Assembly: GCF_036246005.1 (NCBI RefSeq)
Contig: NZ_CP109172.1
Location: 23,787-87,786, forward strand
Length of the DNA stretch: 64,000 nucleotides
DNA from: Streptomyces sp. NBC_01723
GTDB lineage: Bacteria > Actinomycetota > Actinomycetes > Streptomycetales > Streptomycetaceae
Reading direction: 5' to 3'
This document shows positions 22,404 to 30,734 of this stretch, piece by piece; position 1 is the first letter of the stretch, and each line of letters opens with the position of its first letter. Under the pieces are notes generated by a model that saw only the letters and a program-made list of their open reading frames with translations, searched no databases and was not told where the DNA came from. The translations under genes were made by a program, and so were the position numbers.

Positions 22404-23386
22404 TGTCCATCCTCCTGCTCGCCGCGCGCGGGGCCATCGGCGGCTAGGGCGCGGCGTGCTTCGTCGGCTGCGGTAGGGGCGTCGGGCCAGCAGAAGAGGC
22501 GGTCGACGCTGAGGGCGCTGATGGAGTCCTGCCATCCCTCTGTGGTCCAGGCTCGGCCGCCGCCGTAGCCGGGGGCGGTCGCCGCCCATCCGGTTCCGTG
22601 GGCGAGGTTCTGGCGCCGGAGGAGGAGGGTTGTACCGCCGTCCTCGGGTACGGGGATGCGGTATTCGGTGGCGTCTGCGGCAAGGCTGCAGAGCTTGCAC
22701 GCGTGCGTCTCGGTGGCTGCCGTCTCGTCGGCCACACGACGCAGCTCGGCGGCGCGCTTCCGCATGTCGTCGACCACGGCGCAGTGGCAGTCCATCCACA
22801 CGCCGTCCTGGTCCTGCGGCCCGTGATCGGGGCAGTGCTTCAGGATCAGCGCGGCCTCGCTTTCGAGGACGGCGGCCCGGTCGGCGCGGAGCCGCTTCAC
22901 CTCGGCCTCGGCGCGGTCGCCCCGCTGCTGCCAGGCGTACCGCTCCTCAGCCATCTCCTGGCGCTGGGCAAGCAGTCGGCGGGAGGCGTCACGCTCGCTC
23001 TCCAGCTCGGCGCGCAGCCGGGTGTTCTCCCTGCACGCGATCTCGTAGTGCCGCTTCTCGTCTTGGAGTGCCCGGCCAGCGTTGACCGCGAGGGACGCCA
23101 GCTCGGCCAGCACCGCGTCGGCTCCCTGCTCGTACAGCGGCTGCTCGGGGTCGCGATGCCACTTGCTGATCGCGGTGGTGATGCGGTCCCGGAGCGCGGT
23201 CTGGTCGGCGGGCGGCAGCGGGGCAGCCGGGGCGTGGTGCGGGCAGTCGGTGCCGCGCTCCCAGCCACTGATGTCGTCCACGGTCTCGTTCGGGCCGCAG
23301 TAGCGGGGGGTCCCGTACTTCCGGGTGTACGGGATGCACGTGCAGTCCGGGCTGCCGAAGTGCGGCTCGGTGGTCTGGTCGGTCAT
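22400..23386 (-). CDS. Hypothetical coiled-coil protein, 328 aa
   Basis: The N-terminus contains Cys and His (DCTCIPYTRKYG, CPHHAP). The centre (residues about 100-175) is a long coiled coil (LRAELESERDASRRLLAQRQ). Later, HCPDHGPQDQDGVWMDCHC and CKLCSLAADA add possible metal sites. This composite layout is common in actinophage hypothetical proteins of unknown function. Overlaps the methyltransferase start (GTGA). Confidence 0.65.
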   Translation of the reverse strand: MTDQTTEPHFGSPDCTCIPYTRKYGTPRYCGPNETVDDISGWERGTDCPHHAPAAPLPPADQTALRDRITTAISKWHRDPEQPLYEQGADAVLAELASLAVNAGRALQDEKRHYEIACRENTRLRAELESERDASRRLLAQRQEMAEERYAWQQRGDRAEAEVKRLRADRAAVLESEAALILKHCPDHGPQDQDGVWMDCHCAVVDDMRKRAAELRRVADETAATETHACKLCSLAADATEYRIPVPEDGGTTLLLRRQNLAHGTGWAATAPGYGGGRAWTTEGWQDSISALSVDRLFCWPDAPTAADEARRALAADGPARGEQEDGQ

Positions 23387-23461
23387 CGGTTCTCCAGCGG
23401 GTCGGGGTGGGATGATCAGGGCCAGGCCCGGGGCGATAGGCGCGCCCCGGGCCGCTGGCGT

Positions 23462-24253
23462 TCAGGCGGCGAGGTCGGTGAAGCAGCCGCAGCCGCCTTC
23501 GTCGAATAGGTCGAGCTGGTCGGGCTGCTCCTCGATCCGGGTGCGGAGTGCGGCCAGCGTGAGGGGCTTGGTGTCGCCGCCGGTGCGGTCGCGGAGTATC
23601 GACACGTCCTTGCCGAGCAGCGCCCGCATCCGTGTCTCGGCGGCTTCGGCTCGGGCGTAGCGGTCGGGGAAGACCTTCAGCAGCCGCGCCCACTGCGCCT
23701 GGCCGCCTTTCACGCAGGCGCCGCCGCAGTTGTTGTGCGCGAACCCGAGGTCGTACAGGCGGGGCATCGGCAGACCGGCCGCGCGGGCTTCGGCGAGGAG
23801 CTGCCCCTTGTCGTGGAACGGCGGCTCGGTCAGCGGGTACTCGACGCGGTACGGCGCCCACCCGGCCCTGTTGGCGGGGATGCGGTGCGGCTCGGTCCAG
23901 TCGAGGCCGACGTACAGGACCGTGTCCGCCGGGTCCGTGTTGGCGGCGAGCCAGTCCTTGCAGGGCTTCAGCTTCAGCTCCATCGAGCACTGCGCGATGC
24001 GGGTATTGCCGAGCCACCGCTTGTCCTCGAACACCTGCCACGGGTCGCGTTCCTGGGGGTCGGCGACGCGGGTGACCGGGACACCGAGGCGCGCGCTGGC
24101 CGCGTCGTTGAAGGCGTAGAGGCTCTCGTCCTCGGCGTTGGTGTCGGCGAACAGCAGCGTGACGTTGGCCGTGCCGTGCTCGGCGATGACGTGGCGGGCG
24201 GTCGCCCACGACGTGATCCCGCCGGACCACATCACCACGTGGCGTGCGCTCAT
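23462..24253 (-). CDS. PP-loop / PAPS-reductase-like protein
   Basis: The N-terminal PP-loop WSGGITSW (residues 9-16) and DTNAEDESLYAF define the adenine-nucleotide alpha-hydrolase fold, as in PAPS reductases and DndC-like proteins. C-terminal Cys (NCGGACVKGG near 175 and GGCGCF at the end) could hold an Fe-S cluster or a redox site. Length 263 aa. Such proteins activate a carboxyl or sulfate substrate through ATP; phage copies are suspected in nucleic-acid or cofactor modification. Dnd-type partners are not seen nearby. Starts after a GGAGAA-like site. Confidence 0.78.
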   Translation of the reverse strand: MSARHVVMWSGGITSWATARHVIAEHGTANVTLLFADTNAEDESLYAFNDAASARLGVPVTRVADPQERDPWQVFEDKRWLGNTRIAQCSMELKLKPCKDWLAANTDPADTVLYVGLDWTEPHRIPANRAGWAPYRVEYPLTEPPFHDKGQLLAEARAAGLPMPRLYDLGFAHNNCGGACVKGGQAQWARLLKVFPDRYARAEAAETRMRALLGKDVSILRDRTGGDTKPLTLAALRTRIEEQPDQLDLFDEGGCGCFTDLAA

Positions 24254-24335
24254 CGGGTTTCTCCTGGGTTCGGGCCGCCTTGCGGCGGGGGTTTCGGGAC
24301 CACCGGTCCCTATGCGGCAGGGGCGGGAGGGCTGG

Positions 24336-24578
24336 TCACTCGTAGATGCGGGCGAGCGCTTCGCCGTGCCGCGCGGCCTGGATCTCCTCCTGGGACAGGC
24401 GGCGCATGACGGCGGTCTCCTGGAAGTCGCCTTCGTAGGCGAGGAGCAGCCACGTTCCCGGCGTCAGGCCAGCGGCAACCTGGTCCAGCTCGAGGTAGTT
24501 GCCCTCTCCGAGATCTTTCAGGTTCTCGCCGTTGTCGAGTTCGATGTCGTAGCAGTTGACGGTCTTGGTCTCGGTCAC
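24336..24578 (-). CDS. Hypothetical protein, 80 aa
   Basis: Small acidic protein (MTETKTVNCYDIELDNGENL, LELDQVAAGLTPGTWLLLAY, then a helical tail). The GTG start has a GGAGGAA site and overlaps the upstream stop. Beta-rich start plus helical tail; no family recognised. Confidence 0.6.
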   Translation of the reverse strand: MTETKTVNCYDIELDNGENLKDLGEGNYLELDQVAAGLTPGTWLLLAYEGDFQETAVMRRLSQEEIQAARHGEALARIYE

Positions 24579-24772
24579 GTGGTTCCTCCGGGGCAGTTGC
24601 GGACGACGTGGGATTGCCGCATGGATCGGGCGTGGGCGTGGTCGGGGCAGTCCGAGCGGATCCGGTCGGCGTAGACGAGGCCGCAGGGCGCGGTGGGGCA
24701 CGGGCAGACGGCCTCGAGGCGGGTGCCGGTGAAGTGGCGGCCTACGTGGTCGCCGGCCCAGGGGCTGGTCAT
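24575..24772 (-). CDS. Small protein with Cys pairs, 65 aa
   Basis: The sequence AVCPCPTAPCGLVYADRIRS with a later DCPDHAHARSM and NCPGG gives several Cys/His ligands, likely one metal site. Coupled to both neighbours by ATGA/GTGA overlaps. Function unknown. Confidence 0.6.
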   Translation of the reverse strand: MTSPWAGDHVGRHFTGTRLEAVCPCPTAPCGLVYADRIRSDCPDHAHARSMRQSHVVRNCPGGTT

Positions 24773-25209
24773 GGGGTGCGGGTGGTACGCCGGCGGCCGA
24801 ACGGAAGCCGTGCGGACGCCCGACCGAGCTTCTCCCCCACCACGGTCCGGGCGGGCGCCGTCGGGCGGGGTGTGGGGAGGCTGGTCGGGGTGTCGGGGTG
24901 CCAGAGTTCCACCCACACGCCCAGCGACCGCCACACCAGCCCGGTACGGCCCGGGACTGCCACGTCGAACTGCGGCAGGAGATCCCCCGGATACTTCAGG
25001 ACCAGCTCGTCGGCACTCGCGAACAGGGTTACGGCGCGCGCCGCGTCGGGTCCGGTGACCTGTGCGGTCAGGCGGTGGCGGCCGTCGGGGCTTCTCCCGG
25101 TGGTCCAGGCGCCGAGGCGGGCGGACAGTTTCCGGATGCTGGTGACGGTGTTCCACACGTGCTCGGCTTGCATGCGGGCTTGGATGACAGTGCTGGACGT
25201 GTCGGGCAT
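24769..25209 (-). CDS. Hypothetical protein, 146 aa
   Basis: A soluble alpha/beta protein (TVIQARMQAEHVWNTVTSIR at the N-terminus, AARAVTLFASADELVLKYPG in the middle) with a basic Pro/Arg C-terminal tail. No motif recognised. It starts the gene group just below the hairpin at 25244 and its stop overlaps the next start. Confidence 0.6.
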   Translation of the reverse strand: MPDTSSTVIQARMQAEHVWNTVTSIRKLSARLGAWTTGRSPDGRHRLTAQVTGPDAARAVTLFASADELVLKYPGDLLPQFDVAVPGRTGLVWRSLGVWVELWHPDTPTSLPTPRPTAPARTVVGEKLGRASARLPFGRRRTTRTP

Positions 25210-25243
25210 GGGCGGGTCCTTGCCGGGTGGTGGCGGGTAGGGG

Positions 25244-25280
25244 GCTGCCCCACCCCGCGGGGGGTGCGGGATGGGGCAGC
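25244..25280 (-). terminator. Intra-operon hairpin
   Basis: GCTGCCCCA and TGGGGCAGC form a perfect 9-bp stem around a GC-rich loop, 15 bases after the 25295 gene. No U-run; partial terminator or RNA-stability element. Confidence 0.5.
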
Positions 25281-25294
25281 AGGTCAGGTTCTGG

Positions 25295-25816
25295 TCAGGA
25301 AGCCGGGTCAGTGGTCGTGATGCCGTCTCGGGTTCGGGACAGGACTCGGTCGTAGTCGCGCTTGGGGTCGTCCCAGCCGCCTCCGCCGCCGTCGAGGGTG
25401 AGGGTCTTCTTGTTGACCCGCTTCACCCGGTAGGTACTGGTGCTGGTCTCGAACACGCGGACGGTGACGATGTCGCCGACCTGGAAGTCGGCGGGTTCCC
25501 ACGGCCGGGACCGGGTGGATGTGACCGCGGTGATGGCGTCCTTGGCGTCGGCGTGCGCCTTCGCCCACTCGGCGTCCCGTCGGGCTCGCTCGGCATCCTT
25601 GTACGCGTCAACGGCCCGCTCGGAGGCAGCATCGGCACGGTCCCTTGTACGGCGGGCGCTGCGGTAGGAGTGGTGGCCGCGGAGCAGCGGCTGACCGCCA
25701 GCGAACCGTCCGTACATGTTGTGGGCGCGCTCGCTGGCCTGCCCGGACTGCTGGGTGAGCTTGTCGGCACGTTCCTGGAGCCGTTCGGCCTTACGGCGCT
25801 CCGGGGAGGCAGTCAT
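25295..25816 (-). CDS. DUF3560-like protein, 173 aa
   Basis: Residues about 40-60 carry GGQPLLRGHHSYRSARRTRD, the signature of DUF3560 (GQPILVGHHSERRHR), within a long charged helical region (RRKAERLQERADKLTQQSG; YKDAERARRDAEWAKAHADA). The C-terminal part is a small beta domain with VGDIVTVRVFETSTSTYRV. It is shorter than typical DUF3560 proteins. The family is plasmid- and phage-linked and of unknown function. Its ATG overlaps the upstream stop. Confidence 0.68.
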   Translation of the reverse strand: MTASPERRKAERLQERADKLTQQSGQASERAHNMYGRFAGGQPLLRGHHSYRSARRTRDRADAASERAVDAYKDAERARRDAEWAKAHADAKDAITAVTSTRSRPWEPADFQVGDIVTVRVFETSTSTYRVKRVNKKTLTLDGGGGGWDDPKRDYDRVLSRTRDGITTTDPAS

Positions 25817-26064
25817 GACGACTCCCCCGACGGGAACACCTCGTCGAGGACGGCGCGGATCTCGTCGGCATCCCGCTGCGTCAGCTCGACGGTCCGCAGG
25901 TTGCGGCTGCGGCCCAGGTACTTCGGGCCCATGAGCCGGTAGCCGTGGCCGCTGTTCTCGCCGTCCATGGCGTTGATGGACAGCTGGTAGGCGGGGAACT
26001 TCGGGTCGCTGTTCGCGGTGTCGAGGGTGATGGTGGCGGTCTTCTTGGTGGGCTGGTCGGTCAT
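25813..26064 (-). CDS. Hypothetical protein, 83 aa
   Basis: Small acidic protein (MTDQPTKKTATITLDTANSD) with a central SGHGYRLMGPKYLG and a helical C-terminus (TQRDADEIRAVLDEVF). No family recognised. Second gene behind P-box promoter 3. Confidence 0.6.
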   Translation of the reverse strand: MTDQPTKKTATITLDTANSDPKFPAYQLSINAMDGENSGHGYRLMGPKYLGRSRNLRTVELTQRDADEIRAVLDEVFPSGESS

Positions 26065-26072
26065 GTGGGCTC

Positions 26073-26189
26073 CTACTGGCCGTAGTGGTCGGACGGGTCG
26101 TCGCGTGTGTTGTCGCGGCTAGTGCAGGGGGTGCCGTGGATGCCGGCTGCCTGGTCTTCGGGGGTGGCGTCGCAGTCGCAGCCGGTCAT
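26073..26189 (-). CDS. Tiny Cys-containing protein, 38 aa
   Basis: The frame reads MTGCDCDATPEDQAAGIHG and ends DDPSDHYGQ. AAAGAGG lies seven bases before the ATG. It is the first ORF below P-box promoter 3. It resembles short phage peptides with CDCD starts; function unknown. Confidence 0.5.
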   Translation of the reverse strand: MTGCDCDATPEDQAAGIHGTPCTSRDNTRDDPSDHYGQ

Positions 26190-26221
26190 GTGGCCTCTTT
26201 GGGGTGGGTGGTTGGGGTGTA

Positions 26222-26268
26222 TCCACCATACCCACATACGCATGACATAGCAATGCGTATGACGGGTT
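26222..26268 (-). promoter_or_regulatory. P-box promoter 3 (leftward)
   Basis: On the minus strand: -35 TTGCTA (26248-26253), 17 bp, -10 TATGGT (26225-26230), then GG. The dyad 26235-26261 has perfect 9-bp arms CATACGCAT and ATGCGTATG. It lies just below the SSB-operon terminator and drives the long leftward run 26189-18682. Confidence 0.78.
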
Positions 26269-26277
26269 GAGATACGG

Positions 26278-26308
26278 GAAAGGGGCCCAACCCGAAGGCC
26301 AGACCCCT
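26278..26308 (-). terminator. Terminator of the SSB operon
   Basis: Read leftward, a 12-bp stem (all pairs or G-U wobbles) closes on a TTCG tetraloop and is followed by TTTCCC. It starts 20 bases after the ssb stop. Confidence 0.8.
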
Positions 26309-26327
26309 CACACGCGCACCACACGAT

Positions 26328-26837
26328 CTAGAAAGGCGGCTCGTCTCCACCACCCCACCCGCCGGCCTGCCCCTGCGTACCCGGCACACCCGACGCCCAC
26401 GGATCCCCCCGCCCCTCCTCCGACGACCGACGCGACGTCTCCTGATACTGCTGACGGCCCTGCCCGCCACCCGACGTCTTCTCCACCCGCGCCGTCGCCG
26501 ACCGCAGCGAAACGGCGACCTCGTCGGCCTCCATCTCGAAGACCGTCCGCTTCACGTTCTGCTTGTCCTCGTAGGAGCGCTGCGTCAGCCGGCCCTGCAC
26601 CATCACGCGCATGCCGCGGGTCAACGTCTCCCCGCAGTTCTCTCCCTGCTGACGCCACACCGACACCGGCAGGTACAGCGTCGTCCCGTCCTCCCACGCC
26701 TGCTTGTCCCGGTTGTACGTCCGCGGCGTCGAAGCGATCGTGAACTTGCAGACCCCCGCCCCGGAGGGCGTGTACCGCAGGGACACCTGCTCGTCCACCA
26801 CGTTGCCGACCACGGTGATCACAGTCTCGCCACTCAT
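26328..26837 (-). CDS. ssb: Single-stranded DNA-binding protein
   Basis: The OB-fold (residues 1-110) shows [32 protein letters not shown], and [16 protein letters not shown] with [20 protein letters not shown] Gly/Gln/Ser-rich linker follows. The acidic tip DEPPF is the protein-interaction tail of SSB. Length (169 aa) is usual. ATG 26837 is preferred over GTG 26840 because AAGGAG then sits six bases away. It acts in replication and recombination with the neighbouring RusA and HNH genes and RecT further right. A perfect terminator follows. Confidence 0.93.
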   Translation of the reverse strand: MSGETVITVVGNVVDEQVSLRYTPSGAGVCKFTIASTPRTYNRDKQAWEDGTTLYLPVSVWRQQGENCGETLTRGMRVMVQGRLTQRSYEDKQNVKRTVFEMEADEVAVSLRSATARVEKTSGGGQGRQQYQETSRRSSEEGRGDPWASGVPGTQGQAGGWGGGDEPPF

Positions 26838-26851
26838 CACGTTCTCCTTCT

Positions 26852-27775
26852 CTACGCCGCGTACCGGCGGATGGTTTTGGTGGACACTCCGTACTCGCTG
26901 GCCAGCTCTTGAACTGGCTCACCCTCGACAGTCCGCTCACGGACCTGGCTGCGCTCTTGCGGCGTCAGCCGTGCGTTCGGCGCCTGGTAGCCGCCCGCCA
27001 GCGAGGTATCGGCGTGCCCGCACATGTGCTCACGGGACGCTTTCAGACTCTTCGCCGACCGTGCCGCCCGGACCGGGCCACCGCACGACGCGTACCGCTT
27101 CCCCGTCACGATCGACCGGATCGTCTCCCGGTTCACGCCGTACGACATCGACAATTCGAGGTCCGTCGCCCCCGCATGCGCCCTCTCACGCATCGCCACG
27201 ACCTCAGCCGGCGTGAACGTCCGCAACCCCGGCTGCTTCAACTCCGGGAAGGCGCGACCGGACCGCTGCCACTGCTTCCGCAGCCGGTTCACCCGGTTCT
27301 CCGTCGTCCTCCGCGGCCACCGCCGCAGCTGGTCCACGTCAGCGAGCGTCAGCCCCTTCGCGACGCACTGCTTCACGGCCTCCAGGAACTCGGCATCGGT
27401 GAGACTGTCGACGCGGAACCCCTTCATGAACTTGCCGACGGCGACCTGGTCCACGAAGTCGTCGTCCAAGTCCGTGTCGTCTTCGGGCGTCAGGTCGCGA
27501 ACCTTGCGGTCCTCCGACCACGACGCCGGCACCGTCAGGGAGCCGTGCTCGTTGAAGTCCAGCCAGCCCAACGCGCGGCCGACGGGCTGCTCCGGGTCGA
27601 CGAGGCCGGCGAGGACGACGATCAGGGCGTCCTTCTCCGCTCCCGTGAGCCCGGCCAGGACCGCGGCCACATCCTCCGGGCCGCCGTCACCGTGCACCAG
27701 GACGGCGAGGTTCGCTGCTTCGGGGAGCATCCGCTCGGCCAGGTCACCGCGCTGCTCCGGAGACATTGCGCTCAT
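26852..27775 (-). CDS. HTH DNA-binding protein with two repeated HTH units, 307 aa
   Basis: The C-terminal half has two similar HTH segments: [20 protein letters not shown] with [17 protein letters not shown], and [20 protein letters not shown] with [13 protein letters not shown] at the very end. They resemble resolvase/Hin-type HTHs that read DNA without a catalytic domain. The N-terminal half is helical and acidic (residues 1-110), perhaps an interaction domain. Between them [19 protein letters not shown] is basic. The ATG overlaps the WhiB stop. Likely a transcription factor or DNA-processing partner next to SSB; the role is inferred. Confidence 0.7.
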   Translation of the reverse strand: MSAMSPEQRGDLAERMLPEAANLAVLVHGDGGPEDVAAVLAGLTGAEKDALIVVLAGLVDPEQPVGRALGWLDFNEHGSLTVPASWSEDRKVRDLTPEDDTDLDDDFVDQVAVGKFMKGFRVDSLTDAEFLEAVKQCVAKGLTLADVDQLRRWPRRTTENRVNRLRKQWQRSGRAFPELKQPGLRTFTPAEVVAMRERAHAGATDLELSMSYGVNRETIRSIVTGKRYASCGGPVRAARSAKSLKASREHMCGHADTSLAGGYQAPNARLTPQERSQVRERTVEGEPVQELASEYGVSTKTIRRYAA

Positions 27776-28275
27776 GCCGCCTGCACCTCCTCCTGCACGG
27801 CGGCACGCGCAGACGCCGCGATCATGTCGTTGACCCGGTTCACCGTCTGCACGTTCGTCGACAACGCCGACGCCAACTCCAACCCGTCCAAACCCTGGCC
27901 ACGCAGCGTCAGGAACTCGTCCAACCGCTCCGCGAAAATGTGATCCGCCACGTTCCGGGACCGGCCGAACGTCGTCCCCGACCTCCGCTTGTGCAAGGCC
28001 AGACGCTCCTTCTCCGTCATCCCACCCCACACGCCCTGGTCCTGCCGGGTCTCCAGCGCCCACGACAGGCAGCGGATCCGCACCGGGCACCGGCCGCAGA
28101 TCGACTTCGCTTCCTCGGCCTGCATACGGGCGTGCACGTTGTCGCCGATCGGGAACCACAGTTCGGGATCATGCTGGCGGCACTCGGAGTCGTCCCTCCA
28201 GTCACCGGTGTCGGCGGGGACGAGCGTCGGCCGGTCCGTGGCGTCTGTTGTGTTGTGGCGGGTTTTGGGGCTCAT
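27772..28275 (-). CDS. WhiB-family iron-sulfur transcription factor
   Basis: The four cluster cysteines are C32, C60, C63 and C69 (ICGRCPVRIRC), followed by the G[V/I]WGG turn (GVWGG, 81-85) and MTEKERLALHKRR. The C-terminal extension (residues about 105-167) has an HTH-like segment (GLELASALSTNVQTVNRVND). WhiB-like proteins bind a [4Fe-4S] cluster and sigma-70 region 4 and occur in actinophages, where they can repress host whiB genes. Coupled to the downstream HTH gene and overlapping the RusA stop. Confidence 0.9.
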   Translation of the reverse strand: MSPKTRHNTTDATDRPTLVPADTGDWRDDSECRQHDPELWFPIGDNVHARMQAEEAKSICGRCPVRIRCLSWALETRQDQGVWGGMTEKERLALHKRRSGTTFGRSRNVADHIFAERLDEFLTLRGQGLDGLELASALSTNVQTVNRVNDMIAASARAAVQEEVQAA

Positions 28276-28811
28276 CGCGGGTCTCCGGGAAGGGTGTAGA
28301 GGCGGATGATCGCGCCGGGCTGGTCGAGGGCTTCGGGGTGCTCACCGGGGTAGACCTTGCGGATGGCGAGTTCGGTGATCTGGGAGTCGTCCTTGATCAC
28401 GCCGGATTCGGAGAGGGAGTCGAGGCATGCGCGGGCGTGGTGGTCAATGTCCGTGGATGACCGGGTGATGGGCCAGGTGCGGCGTCGCTTGGGGGCGGTC
28501 TTCGGCTTGGGGACTGTGACGGTGATCTCTGCGCGGGTGGGGATGTTGGCGTAGAGGCCGTGCTTGTCCTTAGGGGTGCGGCAGGTGAGGCAGATGCCGT
28601 TCCAGTCGGTGTAGCCGTGGGCTCCGGTGACCGCGCGGGCGATGGTGATGATGGCTTTGCGCCAGGGCTTGAGCTGTTTGGCGTTGGAGTGGATGGCGGG
28701 CCGGCCCTTGCCCATGAAGGAGACGCGGCCTTGGCCGGCGGGTTCGCCGCGGACGATGAGTAAGACGACCTGCTCCCAGGTTTCGCAGGTGTTGGGGTCG
28801 GTGAGGGTCAT
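28272..28811 (-). CDS. RusA-like Holliday-junction resolvase
   Basis: The N-terminal VRGEPAGQGRVSFMGKGRPA and SNAKQLKPWRKAI and the C-terminal TDIDHHARACLDSLSESGVI with DDSQITELAIRKVY fit RusA-type resolvases. These cut Holliday junctions during phage replication and recombination; the paired acidic residues (D in TDID and DDSQ) are the metal ligands in the family. The insertion with CLTCRTPKDKHG in the middle is unusual and could be a zinc loop. 179 aa. Overlaps WhiB by four bases. Confidence 0.8.
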   Translation of the reverse strand: MTLTDPNTCETWEQVVLLIVRGEPAGQGRVSFMGKGRPAIHSNAKQLKPWRKAIITIARAVTGAHGYTDWNGICLTCRTPKDKHGLYANIPTRAEITVTVPKPKTAPKRRRTWPITRSSTDIDHHARACLDSLSESGVIKDDSQITELAIRKVYPGEHPEALDQPGAIIRLYTLPGDPR

Positions 28812-29155
28812 GCGACGTCCAGGAGGGTGACTGCGATGGCTCCGGGGGTGTTCTCGTTGGCGGGCCTGCCTTCCCAGGTCCAGTCGCCTCCGGGGTCTCC
28901 GCGGTGGAAGGTCAGCCAGATGTGGCGGATCTCGTCGATCCATTCGTTCTGGTGGGCGTGGCGGTCGTCGGCGAAGTTGGCGAAGCCGAGGAAGGTGCGG
29001 GCGTGCTTGTTGAAGGCGGCGAAGGCGTTGCGGTGGGTGTGGTGGCCGAGGGCGAGCATGTTGCCGTCTTCGCCGTAGGTGCTGACGGGGATGCCGTAGT
29101 GGGTGGCTTCCATGTCGTCGGCGGTGGGGGTGAAGGGGGCGGGGGCGGTGGTCAC
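28808..29155 (-). CDS. Hypothetical protein, 115 aa
   Basis: Soluble, His/Trp-rich protein (GHHTHRNAFAAFNKHARTFL; DWTWEGRPANENTPGAIAV). No family is recognised; the repeated aromatic and His residues could bind ligand or metal. GTG/ATG context: ATG after a GGAGCCC site. Overlaps the RusA start (ATGA). Confidence 0.6.
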   Translation of the reverse strand: MTTAPAPFTPTADDMEATHYGIPVSTYGEDGNMLALGHHTHRNAFAAFNKHARTFLGFANFADDRHAHQNEWIDEIRHIWLTFHRGDPGGDWTWEGRPANENTPGAIAVTLLDVA

Positions 29156-29166
29156 TGTGGGCTCCT

Positions 29167-29370
29167 TCAGTGGTTGGTGGGTTCGGGGAGGCCGAGTGCT
29201 TGGGCGAGGGCTTGGCGGGCGGTGTGGTCGTAGGTGGGGTTGTGGATCCAGGTGGCGACGAGGGCGAGGCGGCCGCGGAGGACGGCGAGGTCGTTTTCTG
29301 CGGAGAGCAGGTCGGGGTGCCGGGTGCAGAGTTGGCCGGCGAGCTGGTCGATGTAGGCCTGGTCAGGCAT
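29167..29370 (-). CDS. Small helical protein, 67 aa
   Basis: A helical, soluble protein (YIDQLAGQLCTRHPDLLSAE; VLRGRLALVATWIHNPTYDH) resembling small regulators or adaptor proteins, with no definite family. Overlaps the DUF5131 stop by eight bases. Function unknown. Confidence 0.6.
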   Translation of the reverse strand: MPDQAYIDQLAGQLCTRHPDLLSAENDLAVLRGRLALVATWIHNPTYDHTARQALAQALGLPEPTNH

Positions 29371-30244
29371 CGGTGGCTGCCTTGGGGTACTCGCGGATGC
29401 GGAGCTGGTCGGGCCAGTGCGCGGGGTTGCCGCCCTTGGTGTCGCCCCAGGCCGCGACGGTCTTCCCGGCGACGGTGGTGTGGCGGGCCCAGACGGAGCC
29501 GAGCTGCTTGACGAACGGTGCGGCGCCGGCCTGGCGGGCCTCGTAGATGAGGTCGTCGATCCACCAGGGTTCGAGGACTCGGGCTCCGGGCCCGGACTCG
29601 CCGCCGATGATCAGCCAGTCGATGTCGGTCAGGTTGAGCGACGGCAGGGGTCCGAGGAGGGGTTCGGCGGAGATGAATCGGATGGCGGCCGGGGTGTTCC
29701 TGAGCGCCTTGGCGCGGCGTGTGTAGTCGTCGGACTCGATCGACGTGCCGATCCACACGTTCGGCAGGGGCCACGACTTGAGTCCGCCGCGGGCCAGCGT
29801 GGCGTAGGCGTCGTCGTCGTACATGGCCTTCTCGACGGTCTTGGCGAACGAGGAGTCCGCGAGGATCCGGGCGGCCCTTTCCGGGCGCTTGGTGAGGATC
29901 TGGTAGCTGTGCTGCGGCGTGAAGGCCATGACGGCGAACACCTGTGCCAGGAAATCGCGCGGCACGCGAGCGTGGAACAGGTCGCTCATGCTGTTGACGA
30001 AGACCTTGCGCGGCTTCTTCCATCGGTACGGCTCGTCCAGCGCGTCGGGGTGGACGGTGAGGGCGAAGCCGGGGCCGGAGGTCTTGGGGTTGCCGTCGTT
30101 CTGGTACTTGGCCTGGCCCATGCCCTTGAGTCGCTTGGCCATGGTGAGGGCGTAGCAATTTGTACACCCCGGGGAGATTTGGTCACACCCCGTGGTGGGT
30201 GACCAGGTCTTTTCCGTCCACTCGATGCTGCTGTCAGTTGACAC
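29363..30244 (-). CDS. DUF5131 family protein (phage Gp37/Gp68 type)
   Basis: The N-terminus IEWTEKTWSPTTGCDQISPG followed by CTNCYA is the hallmark Cys motif (C-x6-C-x2-C) of the phage Gp37/Gp68 family, related in pattern to radical-SAM proteins. Later KVFVNSMSDLFH, ILTKRPERA and WIIG/LIIGGESGPGARVL are further family blocks. Length 293 aa is typical. The GTG start has GGAGGAA six bases upstream. The reaction is unknown; an Fe-S or nucleic-acid modification role is often suggested. Neighbours: HNH gene upstream, small genes downstream. Confidence 0.85.
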   Translation of the reverse strand: MSTDSSIEWTEKTWSPTTGCDQISPGCTNCYALTMAKRLKGMGQAKYQNDGNPKTSGPGFALTVHPDALDEPYRWKKPRKVFVNSMSDLFHARVPRDFLAQVFAVMAFTPQHSYQILTKRPERAARILADSSFAKTVEKAMYDDDAYATLARGGLKSWPLPNVWIGTSIESDDYTRRAKALRNTPAAIRFISAEPLLGPLPSLNLTDIDWLIIGGESGPGARVLEPWWIDDLIYEARQAGAAPFVKQLGSVWARHTTVAGKTVAAWGDTKGGNPAHWPDQLRIREYPKAATDA

Positions 30245-30734
30245 TTCGGTTCCTCCGGTCGGTCTCTCGGGCGTGGTGGCAAGTGGTGCAGACGGCTTCA
30301 ACGTCTTCGTGGTGTTCGGAGGCGTAGCCGCGGTGGTGGTCGTACTCGTGCCTGCTCTGGCCTGGAATCCAGGTGTGGCCACAGTCAGCGCACGGGAGGT
30401 TGTTCGGCCGGGGAAGGAGACCTGCTTCGACCAGGTAGTTCACGCGTCGTCTGGCCTGCTTGCGGTCTCCGTCCCGCGGTTGGACAAAGCGGCGACCAGC
30501 GGAGGGTCGGCCTTGCGGAACGTAAGCGGCGCGGGACTTCTGATTGGCGATGGTCTTGCATCGTGAGGCGAGACCATCGGTACGGCTCTTGTCCTGCGAG
30601 AAGGCGGACCGCGAGTGCCATTCCTTACAGCCGGTGCACCACTTCAGTCCGGCTGCGACGCGTTGGTTGTACTCGGCCACGGTGACCCCGATGCGGTTGG
30701 CCGCCCCCTTCAGCACTCCAGCCGCGCTACCCAT
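30234..30734 (-). CDS. HNH endonuclease-like protein, 166 aa
   Basis: The C-terminal region has CADCGH, HEYDHHRGYASEHHEDVEAV and CTTCHHARE, a zinc-linked HNH (DHH variant) with His in the first and third positions. The N-terminal part has a helix and CTGCKEWH, as in phage HNH proteins that bind DNA by a preceding zinc motif. It may be a homing nuclease or a DNA-processing enzyme. Overlaps the DUF5131 start; no split gene is evident beside it. Confidence 0.8.
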   Translation of the reverse strand: MGSAAGVLKGAANRIGVTVAEYNQRVAAGLKWCTGCKEWHSRSAFSQDKSRTDGLASRCKTIANQKSRAAYVPQGRPSAGRRFVQPRDGDRKQARRRVNYLVEAGLLPRPNNLPCADCGHTWIPGQSRHEYDHHRGYASEHHEDVEAVCTTCHHARETDRRNRSVN

